Position numbers and translations under genes: made by a program. Under the pieces are notes generated by a model. It saw nothing but the letters and a program-made list of their open reading frames with translations. It was not told the DNA's origin and did no database searches. DNA of 64,000 nt from Kribbella rubisoli (GTDB lineage Bacteria > Actinomycetota > Actinomycetes > Propionibacteriales > Kribbellaceae): contig NZ_SHKR01000013.1 of NCBI RefSeq assembly GCF_004217145.1, forward strand, positions 62,001-126,000, read 5' to 3'. This document shows, in pieces, positions 31,993 to 40,363 of the stretch (position 1 is its first letter; each line of letters starts with the position of its first letter).

Positions 31993-32657
31993 GAACGCTT
32001 GCCCGTGGCAGCCTCGTGGTGTCCTGCCAGGCGGGCCCTGAGAACCCGATCCACGGACCCGCTGCGATGGCGCTGATGGCGCAGGCCGCCGAGGCAGGCG
32101 GCGCCGGCGCGATCCGGGCCAACGGGCCGGACGACGTCGCAGCGATCCGCGCGGTGACCGACCTGCCGATCGTCGGGCTGCACAAGCTCGGTGATCCGGC
32201 CGGCGTCTTCATCACCCCGACGTACGAGTCTGCCGCCGGTGTCGTCGCGGCCGGCGCGGATCTGGTCGCGCTCGACGCAACCCTCCGACCGCGGCCCGAC
32301 GGATTGCGACTCGAACCGCAGATCGCGCGGATCCACGACGAACTCGGCGTACCCGTGATGGCCGACGTGGACAGCCTCGAAGCCGGCCTCGCGGCCCGGG
32401 ACGCGGGCGCTGATTTCGTCGCCACGACGCTGTCCGGATACACCGACGGCCGTACGCCGAACGGGCCGGACATCGACCTGGTCCGCCGGCTTGCGGCACA
32501 GCTGACCTGTCCGATCGTCGCCGAAGGCAGGATCCGTACGCCGGACGACGTCCGTGCCGTCTGGGATGCGGGCGCGTACGCCGTCGTGGTCGGTACCGCG
32601 ATCACCAACCCGATGGAGATTACCGCCCGCCTGGTCGGCGCCCTTCGGGTCCGATAG
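31989..32657 (+). CDS. nanE: N-acetylmannosamine-6-phosphate 2-epimerase (NanE-like)
   Basis: 222 residues, a TIM-barrel enzyme. The N-terminal LVVSCQAGPENPIHGPAAMA and GGAGAIRANGPDDVAAIR are characteristic of NanE, as are the lysine region LPIVGLHKLG near residue 62 and VMADVDSLEAGLAARDAGAD near 122. GYTDGRTPNGPDIDLVRRL and CPIVAEGRI follow. It interconverts ManNAc-6-P and GlcNAc-6-P in sialic acid and amino-sugar catabolism. It is coupled to the upstream kinase by ATGA. Confidence 0.88.
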   Translation: MRTLARGSLVVSCQAGPENPIHGPAAMALMAQAAEAGGAGAIRANGPDDVAAIRAVTDLPIVGLHKLGDPAGVFITPTYESAAGVVAAGADLVALDATLRPRPDGLRLEPQIARIHDELGVPVMADVDSLEAGLAARDAGADFVATTLSGYTDGRTPNGPDIDLVRRLAAQLTCPIVAEGRIRTPDDVRAVWDAGAYAVVVGTAITNPMEITARLVGALRVR

Positions 32658-32668
32658 AGACTTGTCAC

Positions 32669-32794
32669 ATGCGCCTGCTTGACCGCCGTACGCGGCCCTT
32701 CGCCGAGACGACCTCGATAATTCCGGTGTTGGCCGTTTATCTTGGCTTCCATCGTCAGATCAGTGCCGGTATGACAGTTGGAGCCCTCTCGTGA
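32669..32794 (+). pseudogene. C-terminal remnant of a MalG-type sugar ABC permease
   Basis: A 41-codon frame from ATG 32669 to TGA 32792-32794. Its second half reads IIPVLAVYLGFHRQ and then ISAGMTVGALS. That is the pattern of the last helix and tail of MalG-type permeases, which typically end F-x-R-x-x-x-x-G-L-T-x-G-A-x-K-G. The stop overlaps the GTG of the ceramidase gene as GTGA, the coupling expected if a full permease gene once stood upstream. Everything before the last ~30 codons is gone. The family call rests on my recall of the C-terminal motif and is inference. Confidence 0.5.
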
Positions 32795-34083
32795 CCGAAC
32801 TCCTCCTGGCCGCGACGTCCCTTGACGTCACTCCGCCGCCCGGCCATCGGCTGGACGGGTACGCCGCCCGCGCCGGTCTCGCGACCGGTACTGCGGACCC
32901 GTTGCGCGCCACGCTGATCTGGCTGTCGAGCGTGGACGACCCCGGTGTGCTCTGGCTCACACTAGACGCGATAGCGGTCAGATCCGGGCTCACCCGTGAG
33001 CTCGCGGAAGCCGCCGGCGCCGCGGCCGGTATTCCGCCGTCGCACGTGGTCGTTTCCGCGTCGCATACACACTCGGGGCCGTCGGGATGGACCGGTGAGA
33101 TTCATCCCGTCATCCCGGCTGAGCAGGAGCGTTCACTGGTCGACTCGCTGGTCGGTGCCGTGCGGGGCGCCGGGCTCGAGCGGCAGCCGGTGACCGCGTC
33201 GTGGCGTTCGGTGGAGGTGATCGGCGTCGGCACCAACCGGCACCGCCGCAACGGTCCGCACGACAACACCGCAGGCATCCTCGCGCTGCACTCGCTGTCC
33301 GGCTCGCTCGAGGCGGTGCTGCTCGACTTCGCGTGCCACCCGACGACGTACGGCCCGGAGAACATGCGGTACTCCGCCGACTGGCCCGGCGCCGCCCGCG
33401 CTGCCCTGGCCCCCGCGGTCGTCGGGTTCCTCCAAGGCGCGGCCGGCGACGTCAGCCCTCGCTTCACCCGCCAGGGGCGCGGCGCCGCCGAAGTCACCCG
33501 CCTGGGCAGTCTGCTGGCAGGTCGGGTCCGCGAGGCGTTGGCCGGGCCTGGCCTGGAATTACCCCAGTCGGTGCCCGCGATCCGCCGTACGACGCTGACC
33601 CTGCCCGTCCGGAACATCCCACCTGCCGACGAATCCGAGAAGCTCGCCACCGCCGTCGAAAAAGTCGTCACCGCCGCCGAACAGGCCGCAACCGCATCCG
33701 GACCCGTCGGAACCGTCCAGGCCACCGTCGACGACCCCTCCGGCCGCATCTCCCAAACCCGCCTCGACGGAGCCCGCGGCCAAGCCCTGATGGCCGCCGC
33801 CACCCTTCCCCCGACCCTCGACCTCCCCGTCAGCGCCATCACCATGGGCGACGTCTGCTGGATCAACCTCCCGGTCGAACTCTTCGCCGTCCACGGAGCC
33901 TGCCTCCAGTCCGACAGCACCCACCCCATAACCCGGGTAATCGGCTACACCGACGGCTACTACGGCTACGTAGTAGACCCCTCCTCCGCCGAAGCAGGCA
34001 CCTACGAGGCCCTAATAACCTACTTCGACCAACCCACCACCAACCAACTCCTCACCGAAACAGCCACCTTCGTCAACCAGTAG
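32791..34083 (+). CDS. Neutral/alkaline ceramidase-like hydrolase
   Basis: 430 residues. The N-terminal LLLAATSLDVTPPPGHRLDG and the HVVVSASHTHSGPSGWTG motif near residue 92, with its two zinc-ligand histidines, mark the neutral/non-lysosomal ceramidase N-terminal domain. DFACHPTTYG near 183 and FLQGAAGDVSPRF near 215 supply further ligands. There is no signal peptide, so it acts inside the cell. Proteins of this domain in sugar loci are not expected to act on sphingolipids. The GTG start overlaps the permease remnant stop. The last 250 bases shift toward more C-ending codons but stay in frame. Confidence 0.85.
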   Translation: MTELLLAATSLDVTPPPGHRLDGYAARAGLATGTADPLRATLIWLSSVDDPGVLWLTLDAIAVRSGLTRELAEAAGAAAGIPPSHVVVSASHTHSGPSGWTGEIHPVIPAEQERSLVDSLVGAVRGAGLERQPVTASWRSVEVIGVGTNRHRRNGPHDNTAGILALHSLSGSLEAVLLDFACHPTTYGPENMRYSADWPGAARAALAPAVVGFLQGAAGDVSPRFTRQGRGAAEVTRLGSLLAGRVREALAGPGLELPQSVPAIRRTTLTLPVRNIPPADESEKLATAVEKVVTAAEQAATASGPVGTVQATVDDPSGRISQTRLDGARGQALMAAATLPPTLDLPVSAITMGDVCWINLPVELFAVHGACLQSDSTHPITRVIGYTDGYYGYVVDPSSAEAGTYEALITYFDQPTTNQLLTETATFVNQ

Positions 34084-34131
34084 CCACCTAAGACCAGCCC
34101 CCGCACGCTCGCCGAACCCAGCTGACGCGCC

Positions 34132-34620
34132 CTAAGCGCCGGTGGTTCCGTCTATTTGTTCGCGGAGGATGTCGGCGTGGCCGTTGTGGCGGGCGTGTTC
34201 TCGGAGGAGGTGGGTGTAGATCCAGCGGAGGGATACCTCGCCGCCGGCGGGGTGGGGGACCTGGTGGTCGAGGGGGTGGGCGGCGGTGATTCGGCGGGAC
34301 TCGGCGCAGGTCTGCTCGAAGGCGGTGATCGTGGCGCTGACAGTTTCGGTGTCGGACACCTGCCAGCTCTCGTCGCCGCCGCGGGACTCGCCGGGGATCT
34401 CGTCGCGAGGGCGGCCGGCGAGGATGTGCTGGAACCAGTTGCGTTCGACTCCGGTGAGGTGTTTGACCAAGCCGATCGGCGTGGTCTCCGACGGCACCAG
34501 CCGGCGGCGGGCATCCGCCTCGGAGAGGCCGCGGAGTTTGTCCACCGTGACCGCCCGATGTGAGTCCAGGAAGGCGTCCAGGATCTCGCGTTCTCCCGCG
34601 GTACGAACCAGGTCTTCCAT
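34132..34620 (-). CDS. DinB family protein (DUF664)
   Basis: 162 residues with the four-helix DinB fold. PIGLVKHLTGVERNWFQHIL near residue 48 and the C-terminal SLRWIYTHLLREHARHNGHA carry the three histidines of the metal site. The family includes thiol-dependent transferases, but no activity is known for this branch. The ATG follows directly after the YhgE stop with no gap, so it is the last gene of that operon. Confidence 0.85.
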   Translation of the reverse strand: MEDLVRTAGEREILDAFLDSHRAVTVDKLRGLSEADARRRLVPSETTPIGLVKHLTGVERNWFQHILAGRPRDEIPGESRGGDESWQVSDTETVSATITAFEQTCAESRRITAAHPLDHQVPHPAGGEVSLRWIYTHLLREHARHNGHADILREQIDGTTGA

Positions 34621-36684
34621 CTAGAGCACCAGTTCCGGTTGGAGTTTCTTGGCGGGCCAGACGCGTTGTTTGCGGGCGGCCAGGGTCGACGCGGCCAGCG
34701 CGACCGCGAACCATGCTCCCAGCGCGAGCAGGTCGCGGCCGAGGGACGTGCCGGGGCCGCCGTACATGAGGTGTCGTACGCCGTCGATGGCGTAGCTCAT
34801 CGGGAGGGCGTGGTGGAAGAGGTACAGCGGCGCCGGGATGGTCTGCCACGGGAACGTACCGCCGGCGCTCACCAGCTGGACGACCATCAGCACCAGACCG
34901 AGGAACTTGCCCACAGCACCGAACCACGCCGACAAGGCGTGCAAGATCGCGACGAAGGTGAACGACGTCAGGATCAGAAAGCCGACCGTCAACCAGGGAT
35001 GGGCGGCGTGGATACCCAAGCCCAGGACCACAGCAACGAACACGAGCGTCGCCTGGATCGCGCCGAAGAGGGCCGGAGGCAACCAACCGCCGAGAGCGAC
35101 GCGGAACGGCGATTGCAGCGCAGCGAGCGCCCGCGGTGACAGCGGCCGCACGAGCAGGAACAGCACGTACGCACCGATCCAGCAAGCCAGGCTCAGAAAG
35201 AACGGCGCCAGACCAGCGCCATAGCTGTCGGCCGTCGCCTGCGAAACGTTCTGCAAGGTGACAGGAGCTCCCAGCGTCTCGGCAACGGCCTTTCGCTGAT
35301 CGGCAGACGGGTTCGGGATCTGCTTGACGCCATTCGCCAACCCAGTGTTCAGCTGCGTCGCACCGGTCTTCAGCTGACCCACGCCAGTGGCAAGACTGTT
35401 CACACCGGTCAGCAACTGCCCCTGCCCCACCACAGCCTGCTTCTCTCCAGTCGCAAGCTGCTGCGCACCGGTCTGCAAACTCCCCAGCCCAGTCTTCAGC
35501 TGAGCAGCACCACTGCTGAGCTGATCCGCCCCATCAGCCGCCGCGCTGATCCCAGTCGTCAGCGCAGGCGTCGCGTTCGCCAGCGCAGCCGCGCCGTTCG
35601 ACACCTTCCGTGCCCCGACGGCCAGCTGGTTGAGCTGCTTGGACGTCGATTGGATCTTGGTGTTCGCCCGTACGACGGGAGCACGCAGCTTCGCCGTCTC
35701 CAGCAGAACCTCGCGAATCTGATGCTGGCTGAAGCCCTGAGCCTTCAACCGCGCAGTGAGCTGAGTGTCAAAGGTCGAGAGGTCCTTCACCAACGTGCTG
35801 GACGCGGTAGCGACCTGCTTCCCAGCACCAGCGATCTTCTCGTTGCCATCGGCAACCTGATCCGCACCGGCGGCCAACGACTTGGTCTGCTTCGGCAACG
35901 TCGACGTCTTCCGCTTCAACGTACCCAGACCGTTGTCCAGCTTGGAAGCACCGGCAGCCAGCGAGTTCGCGCCCTGCGACGCCTGCGCAGTACCCGTCGC
36001 CAACTGCGTCGCACCAGCGGACAGCTGCTTCTGCGCAGTGTTGAGCTGGGCAGCACCGGTCTGCAACTTCCCGACCCCGGTCGCCGCCGAGGCCAGCCCC
36101 TGCGACAACTGCGCAGCACCGGCAGCCGCCGAGCCCACCTGCTTGTGGATCGTGTTGTACCCCGCCAGCAGCTGCGACGCTGCCGTCTCGCTGACCTCTG
36201 ACGCAACCGTCTTCGTCACCTGCGCTACGACCTGGTTGGCGATCGTGTGCGCGATGTAGTTGTTGGCGTCGTTGGTCAGCAGCTCCAGCTGCGCCTGACG
36301 CGGCGTGAACTCCGCACTCGACGCGAGATCGGATGAGAACGACTTCGGCAGTACCAGCGCGAACTCGTACTTCCCGTCCGACACCCCCGACGTCGCGTCC
36401 GCGCGGTCGACCTGATGCCAGTCGAAGCTCTTGGACTTCACCAGCTCCGCGGCGACCTCCGGTCCGACGTTCAGCTTCTCGCCGGTCGCCAGCGTCGTAC
36501 CAGCGTCCTCGACGACGACCGCGGTCGGGATCTTGTCCAGCCGGCCGTACGGATCGTGGTTCGCGTACAGGTACAGCCCGCCGTACAGCACCGGCACCAG
36601 CAGCAGCGCGACCACGGCCAGCTTGGGCAGCCGACCGGCCGTCAGACGCCGCAACTCGCTCAGAGCCATCCGCAAGGCGGTCAC
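34621..36684 (-). CDS. YhgE/Pip family membrane protein
   Basis: 687 residues. An N-terminal membrane helix (about 20-42, LPKLAVVALLLVPVLYGGLY) is followed by YANHDPYGRLDKIPTAVVVE, the family hallmark. The external region about 170-470 is a long series of short repeats of the form L-x-x-G-A-x-x-L-x-x-G, predicted to be extended coiled coil. Five or six helices fill the last 190 residues, with SAGGTFPWQTIPAPLYLFHH near 600. Related proteins include a phage-infection receptor (Pip) and ESX-like export partners. GTG 36684 overlaps the stop of the ABC-like gene as GTGA. Confidence 0.9.
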   Translation of the reverse strand: MTALRMALSELRRLTAGRLPKLAVVALLLVPVLYGGLYLYANHDPYGRLDKIPTAVVVEDAGTTLATGEKLNVGPEVAAELVKSKSFDWHQVDRADATSGVSDGKYEFALVLPKSFSSDLASSAEFTPRQAQLELLTNDANNYIAHTIANQVVAQVTKTVASEVSETAASQLLAGYNTIHKQVGSAAAGAAQLSQGLASAATGVGKLQTGAAQLNTAQKQLSAGATQLATGTAQASQGANSLAAGASKLDNGLGTLKRKTSTLPKQTKSLAAGADQVADGNEKIAGAGKQVATASSTLVKDLSTFDTQLTARLKAQGFSQHQIREVLLETAKLRAPVVRANTKIQSTSKQLNQLAVGARKVSNGAAALANATPALTTGISAAADGADQLSSGAAQLKTGLGSLQTGAQQLATGEKQAVVGQGQLLTGVNSLATGVGQLKTGATQLNTGLANGVKQIPNPSADQRKAVAETLGAPVTLQNVSQATADSYGAGLAPFFLSLACWIGAYVLFLLVRPLSPRALAALQSPFRVALGGWLPPALFGAIQATLVFVAVVLGLGIHAAHPWLTVGFLILTSFTFVAILHALSAWFGAVGKFLGLVLMVVQLVSAGGTFPWQTIPAPLYLFHHALPMSYAIDGVRHLMYGGPGTSLGRDLLALGAWFAVALAASTLAARKQRVWPAKKLQPELVL

Positions 36685-37370
36685 TCGTCCTCCTCCTCAA
36701 CTGCATCGATCGGAGCAACCGGAGCCACCGCGGTGACCTGCACCGGGTCAGGCTGGTCCGTCTCGCCCATCCGCGCCGCCTTCACGTCCAGCAGCCGAGC
36801 GGAAGCGTCAGAGCACGTGATGATCACGCCATACCCCTGCGACGCCAGATCGCGCCCCAGCATGAACCAGCCATGCGGATCACCACCGTGTCGATCCGGC
36901 ATGGTCAGAATGACCACCTGTACGTCGGGACGCGCCACAGTCAGCTCCGCGAGCAGTCTGGTCCGTACTGCGACCGGCAGGTGCTCGAACCGCTTACCGG
37001 CATGCTCCGCGGCGTCATGCTCGTCCAGCCACTCCAGCACGGCCTTCCGACCCGCCTTGCGACCGGCGATGGCCAACTCCTCGCCGACAACCGTCTGAAC
37101 CGGCAGAGCGTCATCCGGCTCGGTAATGCCTGGCGCGTCGACCACGGCGACCCGTCGCCGAAGTACAGCCGGGTCAGCCAGACCGTCGAGCCGCACTGTG
37201 CCGGTGTCCGGCTTAAGCCGCCCGGACAGACCCAGCGCGGCCGCAACGTGCCCAGCACCCGGGTATCCGGTCAGCAGCACCACCTGATGATCTGCGACCG
37301 ACACCGACGTGGCGTGCAGCATCGTCGCGTGCGGACCCTGCACGCTGATCCTGGTGGCCTCGAGCTCCAT
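36681..37370 (-). CDS. Degenerate ABC-type ATPase-like protein partnered with YhgE
   Basis: 229 residues with the length and strand order of an ABC ATPase. The P-loop reads VLLTGYPGAGHVAAAL and lacks the lysine and serine/threonine of GKS/T. The LSGGQ signature is not recognisable; the region reads FEHLPVAVRTRLLAELTVAR. Walker B reads VVILTMPDRHGG without the catalytic glutamate. It is therefore unlikely to hydrolyse ATP and may be a structural or regulatory subunit for the coupled YhgE protein. The acidic tail ends VEEEDE. It is divergent from the TetR gene. Confidence 0.75.
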   Translation of the reverse strand: MELEATRISVQGPHATMLHATSVSVADHQVVLLTGYPGAGHVAAALGLSGRLKPDTGTVRLDGLADPAVLRRRVAVVDAPGITEPDDALPVQTVVGEELAIAGRKAGRKAVLEWLDEHDAAEHAGKRFEHLPVAVRTRLLAELTVARPDVQVVILTMPDRHGGDPHGWFMLGRDLASQGYGVIITCSDASARLLDVKAARMGETDQPDPVQVTAVAPVAPIDAVEEEDE

Positions 37371-37383
37371 CCCGCGTTCCCCG

Positions 37384-37419
37384 ATTCAATACGGTTGTGT
37401 ATTCAATACAGAACTGTAT
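37384..37419. promoter_or_regulatory. Two tandem TetR operators between the YhgE operon and its regulator
   Basis: The nine-base ATTCAATAC repeats at 37384-37392 and 37401-37409. Each copy opens a 14-base palindromic site: ATACGG-TT-GTGTAT (37389-37402, imperfect) and ATACAG-AA-CTGTAT (37406-37419, perfect 6-2-6). The 17-base offset and the position in the 58-base divergent spacer suit cooperative binding by the TetR protein encoded next to it. Confidence 0.65.
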
Positions 37420-37428
37420 CCTACTCGT

Positions 37429-38040
37429 ATGGAAACGCCCAAGCGCCGCCGCTCCAACACCCGGGCCCGCCTGCTCGAAGGTGCGTTGGAGGTGTTCGCC
37501 GAGCGCGGGTTCCACGGCGCGTCGGTGGAGGACATCTGCGAGCGCGCCGGCTTCACCCGCGGCGCGTTCTACTCGAACTTCGCGTCCAAGGACGAGCTGG
37601 TCCTCGCGCTCTTCCAGGCCACGACCGACCGGCTGCTCGAGCAGATCGAGGCGCTGCTCCCCGAGCTGGCGAATCAGCCCGGCACGCTGCTGGACGCAGT
37701 ACTAGGGCTGCTCGACGAGGCCGCGCCGGACCAGCGGCAGTGGCACCTGATCTCCACCGAGTTCACGCTGCACGCGCTCCGCGACCCGGAGGCGGCGCAG
37801 GCGCTCAACACGCAGCGAGCGATGTTCCGCGACAGCCTGACGAAGCTGGTCGAGCAGATCACCGAGACGAGCGGACTCACCCTCAGCGTGCCGGCGGAGC
37901 AGTTCGTCCGCCTGGTCATCGCCGTACATGAGGGCGCCCGCTCCCAGAGCCTCCTCGAGCCGCGCAAACTACCGCCCGGCGAGCTCGAGCACACCTTCCT
38001 GCCGATGGTCCTGGAAGCGGTCAGCCGACCTTCACGTTGA
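37429..38040 (+). CDS. TetR family regulator divergent from the YhgE operon
   Basis: 203 residues from ATG 37429. The helix-turn-helix covers about 8-55 (VFAERGFHGASVEDICERAG, then FTRGAFYSNFASKDEL), one of the clearest TetR patterns in the window. The remaining helices form the ligand domain. There is almost no leader between the operator palindromes and the ATG. It probably represses both itself and the YhgE/ABC-like operon. Its last 20 bases overlap the convergent molybdoenzyme gene. Confidence 0.92.
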   Translation: METPKRRRSNTRARLLEGALEVFAERGFHGASVEDICERAGFTRGAFYSNFASKDELVLALFQATTDRLLEQIEALLPELANQPGTLLDAVLGLLDEAAPDQRQWHLISTEFTLHALRDPEAAQALNTQRAMFRDSLTKLVEQITETSGLTLSVPAEQFVRLVIAVHEGARSQSLLEPRKLPPGELEHTFLPMVLEAVSRPSR

Positions 38041-39553
38041 CGGTGTGCAGGCCGGTCGAGCCGTTCGGCGCCGGGGGCGCGGAGGATTCGATCTGTGCGT
38101 TGCCCTTGTCGTCGGTCGCCCGGACCTGCAAGACATGCGACCCGCGCGTCGCGTCCCAGGTCCAGTGCCACTGCCGCCAGGTGTCGATCGACGCGTCCGT
38201 CGCCAGCGTGGCTTGTTGCCATGGGCCACCATCGACGCGGACCTCGACCTTCGACACGCCGACGTGCTGGTCCCACGCCACCCCGGCCACCGTGACCGGA
38301 CCCGGGTCGAGCTTCTTGCCGCCGGGTACGTCGATCCGCGAGGACAGCTTGATCGGTCCGAGCTCGGACCATCCGCGCGGCGTCCAGTACCCCTGGAACT
38401 GGTCGAACCGCGTCACCTCGATATCCACCAGCCACTTCGTCGCCGACACGTAGCCGTACAGCCCGGGTACGACGATGCGCACCGGGAACCCGTGTTCGAC
38501 CGGCAGCGGCTGCCCGTTCATCGCGAACGCGAGCATCGCCTGCCGATCGTCGAGCAGCGTCGGAAGCGGCGTACCGGCGGTGAACCCGTCCGTCGACATC
38601 GACTGGATCGCGTCCGCATCCTTGGACGGACCGGCTTCTTCGAGCAGATCCTTCAGCAGTACGCCGGTCCAGAGGGCGTTCCCGATCAGGTCGCCGCCGA
38701 CCTCGTTACTCACGCAGGTCAGCGTCACCCACTTGTGGATAACCGGCCGTTTCATCAGGTCGTCGAACGAAAGCGTGAGCTCGCGGTCGACCATCCCGTG
38801 GATGCGCAGCTTCCAGTCCGAGGGCGCGATCTGCGGCACGGAGAGCGCGGTGTCGATGCGGTAGAAGTCCTCGTTCGGAGTCGCCCAGGGTACGGCGCCG
38901 TCCGCCTGGACGCCGGCCGGCGGGGTGAGGCTCGGCGGCTGCGGAAGCTGGAGCTGTTTGCGAGCGCTGGCGACCGCGGCGCGGTTCCCGCCGACGACCT
39001 TGCCGAGCAGAGCGAACGCCGCCGAGCCGATCGCGACCCCGCCCGACAGCTGCAGGAACCCGCGGCGGCTGACGCCGTCGTCGGGATGATCGATGAGCGG
39101 TTCGAGCCGACGGCTGAACAGGCGCAGGATGAGGAGCGCCGTACCGCCGGCCAACGCCGACGGAAGGAATCCGGTCTGCCCGGAATCCGCGCGGGTGAAG
39201 GCGGCGATGATCGCGACAGCGCTCAGCCCGATCGTGATCAGCGCGCCGGCCCAATACCGGCGTACGGCGAGAATCCCGCCGACCGCGGCGAGGATCACCA
39301 CGACGATCAGGATGCCGACCCGGAGCGCGGTCTTGTCGTGCGTGCCGAACCACGAGATCGCGAGGTCCTTGAGCCACGGCGGCACCCGGTCGATGAATGC
39401 AGACCCGATCGCCACGACGGGCGTCTGCGGGGTGCCGAGGATCCCGGCCGCCACGCTGCCGACCGCGAGTCCTGCGAGTGCCGCGAGTATGCCGCCGACG
39501 GCTCCGCGCCATCTGGTTCCGCCGGGGGCCTTCGGGTCAGCCTGTTGCTTCAC
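38021..39553 (-). CDS. Membrane-anchored sulfite-oxidase-like molybdopterin oxidoreductase
   Basis: 510 residues. About four membrane helices occupy residues 15-150. The stretch DDGVSRRGFLQLSGGVAIG near 160 is a twin-arginine motif placed after them, so the catalytic domain is exported by Tat. The molybdopterin domain has WVTLTCVSNEVGGDLIGNAL near 275 with the cysteine ligand of molybdenum. The C-terminal dimerisation domain (VAWDQHVGVSKVEVRVDGGP, WTWDATRGSHVLQVRATDDK) is that of sulfite oxidase. The electron acceptor and substrate are not known. A strong hairpin separates it from the MarR gene. Confidence 0.9.
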   Translation of the reverse strand: MKQQADPKAPGGTRWRGAVGGILAALAGLAVGSVAAGILGTPQTPVVAIGSAFIDRVPPWLKDLAISWFGTHDKTALRVGILIVVVILAAVGGILAVRRYWAGALITIGLSAVAIIAAFTRADSGQTGFLPSALAGGTALLILRLFSRRLEPLIDHPDDGVSRRGFLQLSGGVAIGSAAFALLGKVVGGNRAAVASARKQLQLPQPPSLTPPAGVQADGAVPWATPNEDFYRIDTALSVPQIAPSDWKLRIHGMVDRELTLSFDDLMKRPVIHKWVTLTCVSNEVGGDLIGNALWTGVLLKDLLEEAGPSKDADAIQSMSTDGFTAGTPLPTLLDDRQAMLAFAMNGQPLPVEHGFPVRIVVPGLYGYVSATKWLVDIEVTRFDQFQGYWTPRGWSELGPIKLSSRIDVPGGKKLDPGPVTVAGVAWDQHVGVSKVEVRVDGGPWQQATLATDASIDTWRQWHWTWDATRGSHVLQVRATDDKGNAQIESSAPPAPNGSTGLHTVNVKVG

Positions 39554-39572
39554 TTCTCAACAATTGCGCGAC

Positions 39573-39600
39573 GGGGCGCCCGACACCAGCCGGGCGCCCC
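39573..39600 (-). terminator. Hairpin terminator between the MarR and molybdoenzyme genes
   Basis: GGGGCGCCCG and CGGGCGCCCC form a perfect ten-base stem with an eight-base loop. It lies 27 bases after the MarR stop on the minus strand and 19 bases before the next ATG. There is no U-run, as is usual in actinomycetes. Confidence 0.65.
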
Positions 39601-39627
39601 ATTCGTTAGTCGCGGGTAATGCTTGTC

Positions 39628-40179
39628 TCAGATTCGGTCAGGGGTAATGGGTCCGAGCCCGGGCCGGCCGTTCGGCCAGCGGCGGGCGTTGTCCCGGACC
39701 CGGCGGAGCTTGCCGAGGACGAGGTCCCGCTCATCGGCGAGCTGGGACATCCAGAGGCTGTCGATCTCGAGCAGGTGGTCCGGCAGTGCTTCGCGCAACC
39801 GCCGCTTCCCCTCCTCGGTCAGGACGGCGAACGAGCCGCGGGCGTCGTCGGGGCAGGGCTCCCGGCGTACCAGCCCGAGGTTCTCGGCTCGGTCGACCAG
39901 CCGGGTGATGCCGCCGGTGGTGACGGTCAACTCCCGGGCAAGCGAGGTCAAACGCTGCTTCTCACCGTGGCTGCGGGCAAGCCGCAGCAACAGTTCGAAC
40001 ATTGCCATTTGCAGTCCACTGCGCTTCAGAGAATGGCGCATCAGGTGATCCAGCTCGGCTGCTGCTTCTCGCAGCAGCCCGTAGGCCGTCAGCACGTCGC
40101 TTTCCCAGGGTTCGGCGGCGCGAGTGGGTTCTGCATCGGCGAGCGCTAGGGGCGAGCAAAGCGAAGGCGCGATGGTCAT
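39628..40179 (-). CDS. MarR family transcriptional regulator
   Basis: 183 residues. The winged helix covers about residues 65-130, with RLTSLARELTVTTGGITRLV and DRAENLGLVRREPCPDDARG, followed by the wing FAVLTEEGKRRLREAL. No catabolic gene lies directly in line, because a hairpin separates the downstream molybdoenzyme. A TTAGCTGACTAG element just before the ATG could be the autoregulatory site. Confidence 0.9.
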   Translation of the reverse strand: MTIAPSLCSPLALADAEPTRAAEPWESDVLTAYGLLREAAAELDHLMRHSLKRSGLQMAMFELLLRLARSHGEKQRLTSLARELTVTTGGITRLVDRAENLGLVRREPCPDDARGSFAVLTEEGKRRLREALPDHLLEIDSLWMSQLADERDLVLGKLRRVRDNARRWPNGRPGLGPITPDRI

Positions 40180-40191
40180 GCGCGGACTCTA

Positions 40192-40203
40192 TTAGCTGAC
40201 TAG
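40192..40203. promoter_or_regulatory. TTAGCTGACTAG, candidate MarR operator
   Basis: The sequence starts 13 bases before the MarR ATG on the minus strand and has partial dyad symmetry (TAG-CTGA-CTA). It resembles the TTAG...CTAA sites of MarR proteins. On the minus strand TAATAG lies beside it and could be a -10 element. Confidence 0.35.
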
Positions 40204-40363
40204 GTCACTTCGCTACACGGGGTGACCTTTCGGCTACAGATCGACCCGCAATCGCAAGAACCCCGAGCGTAGCCGACGATCTGGTCTAGCACGGAGTTTT
40301 TCCACCTGCGCCAGGCGTGGATCGGTGAGAGGATGACCGTTCCGCTCGCTGGGGAGGGTGTGT

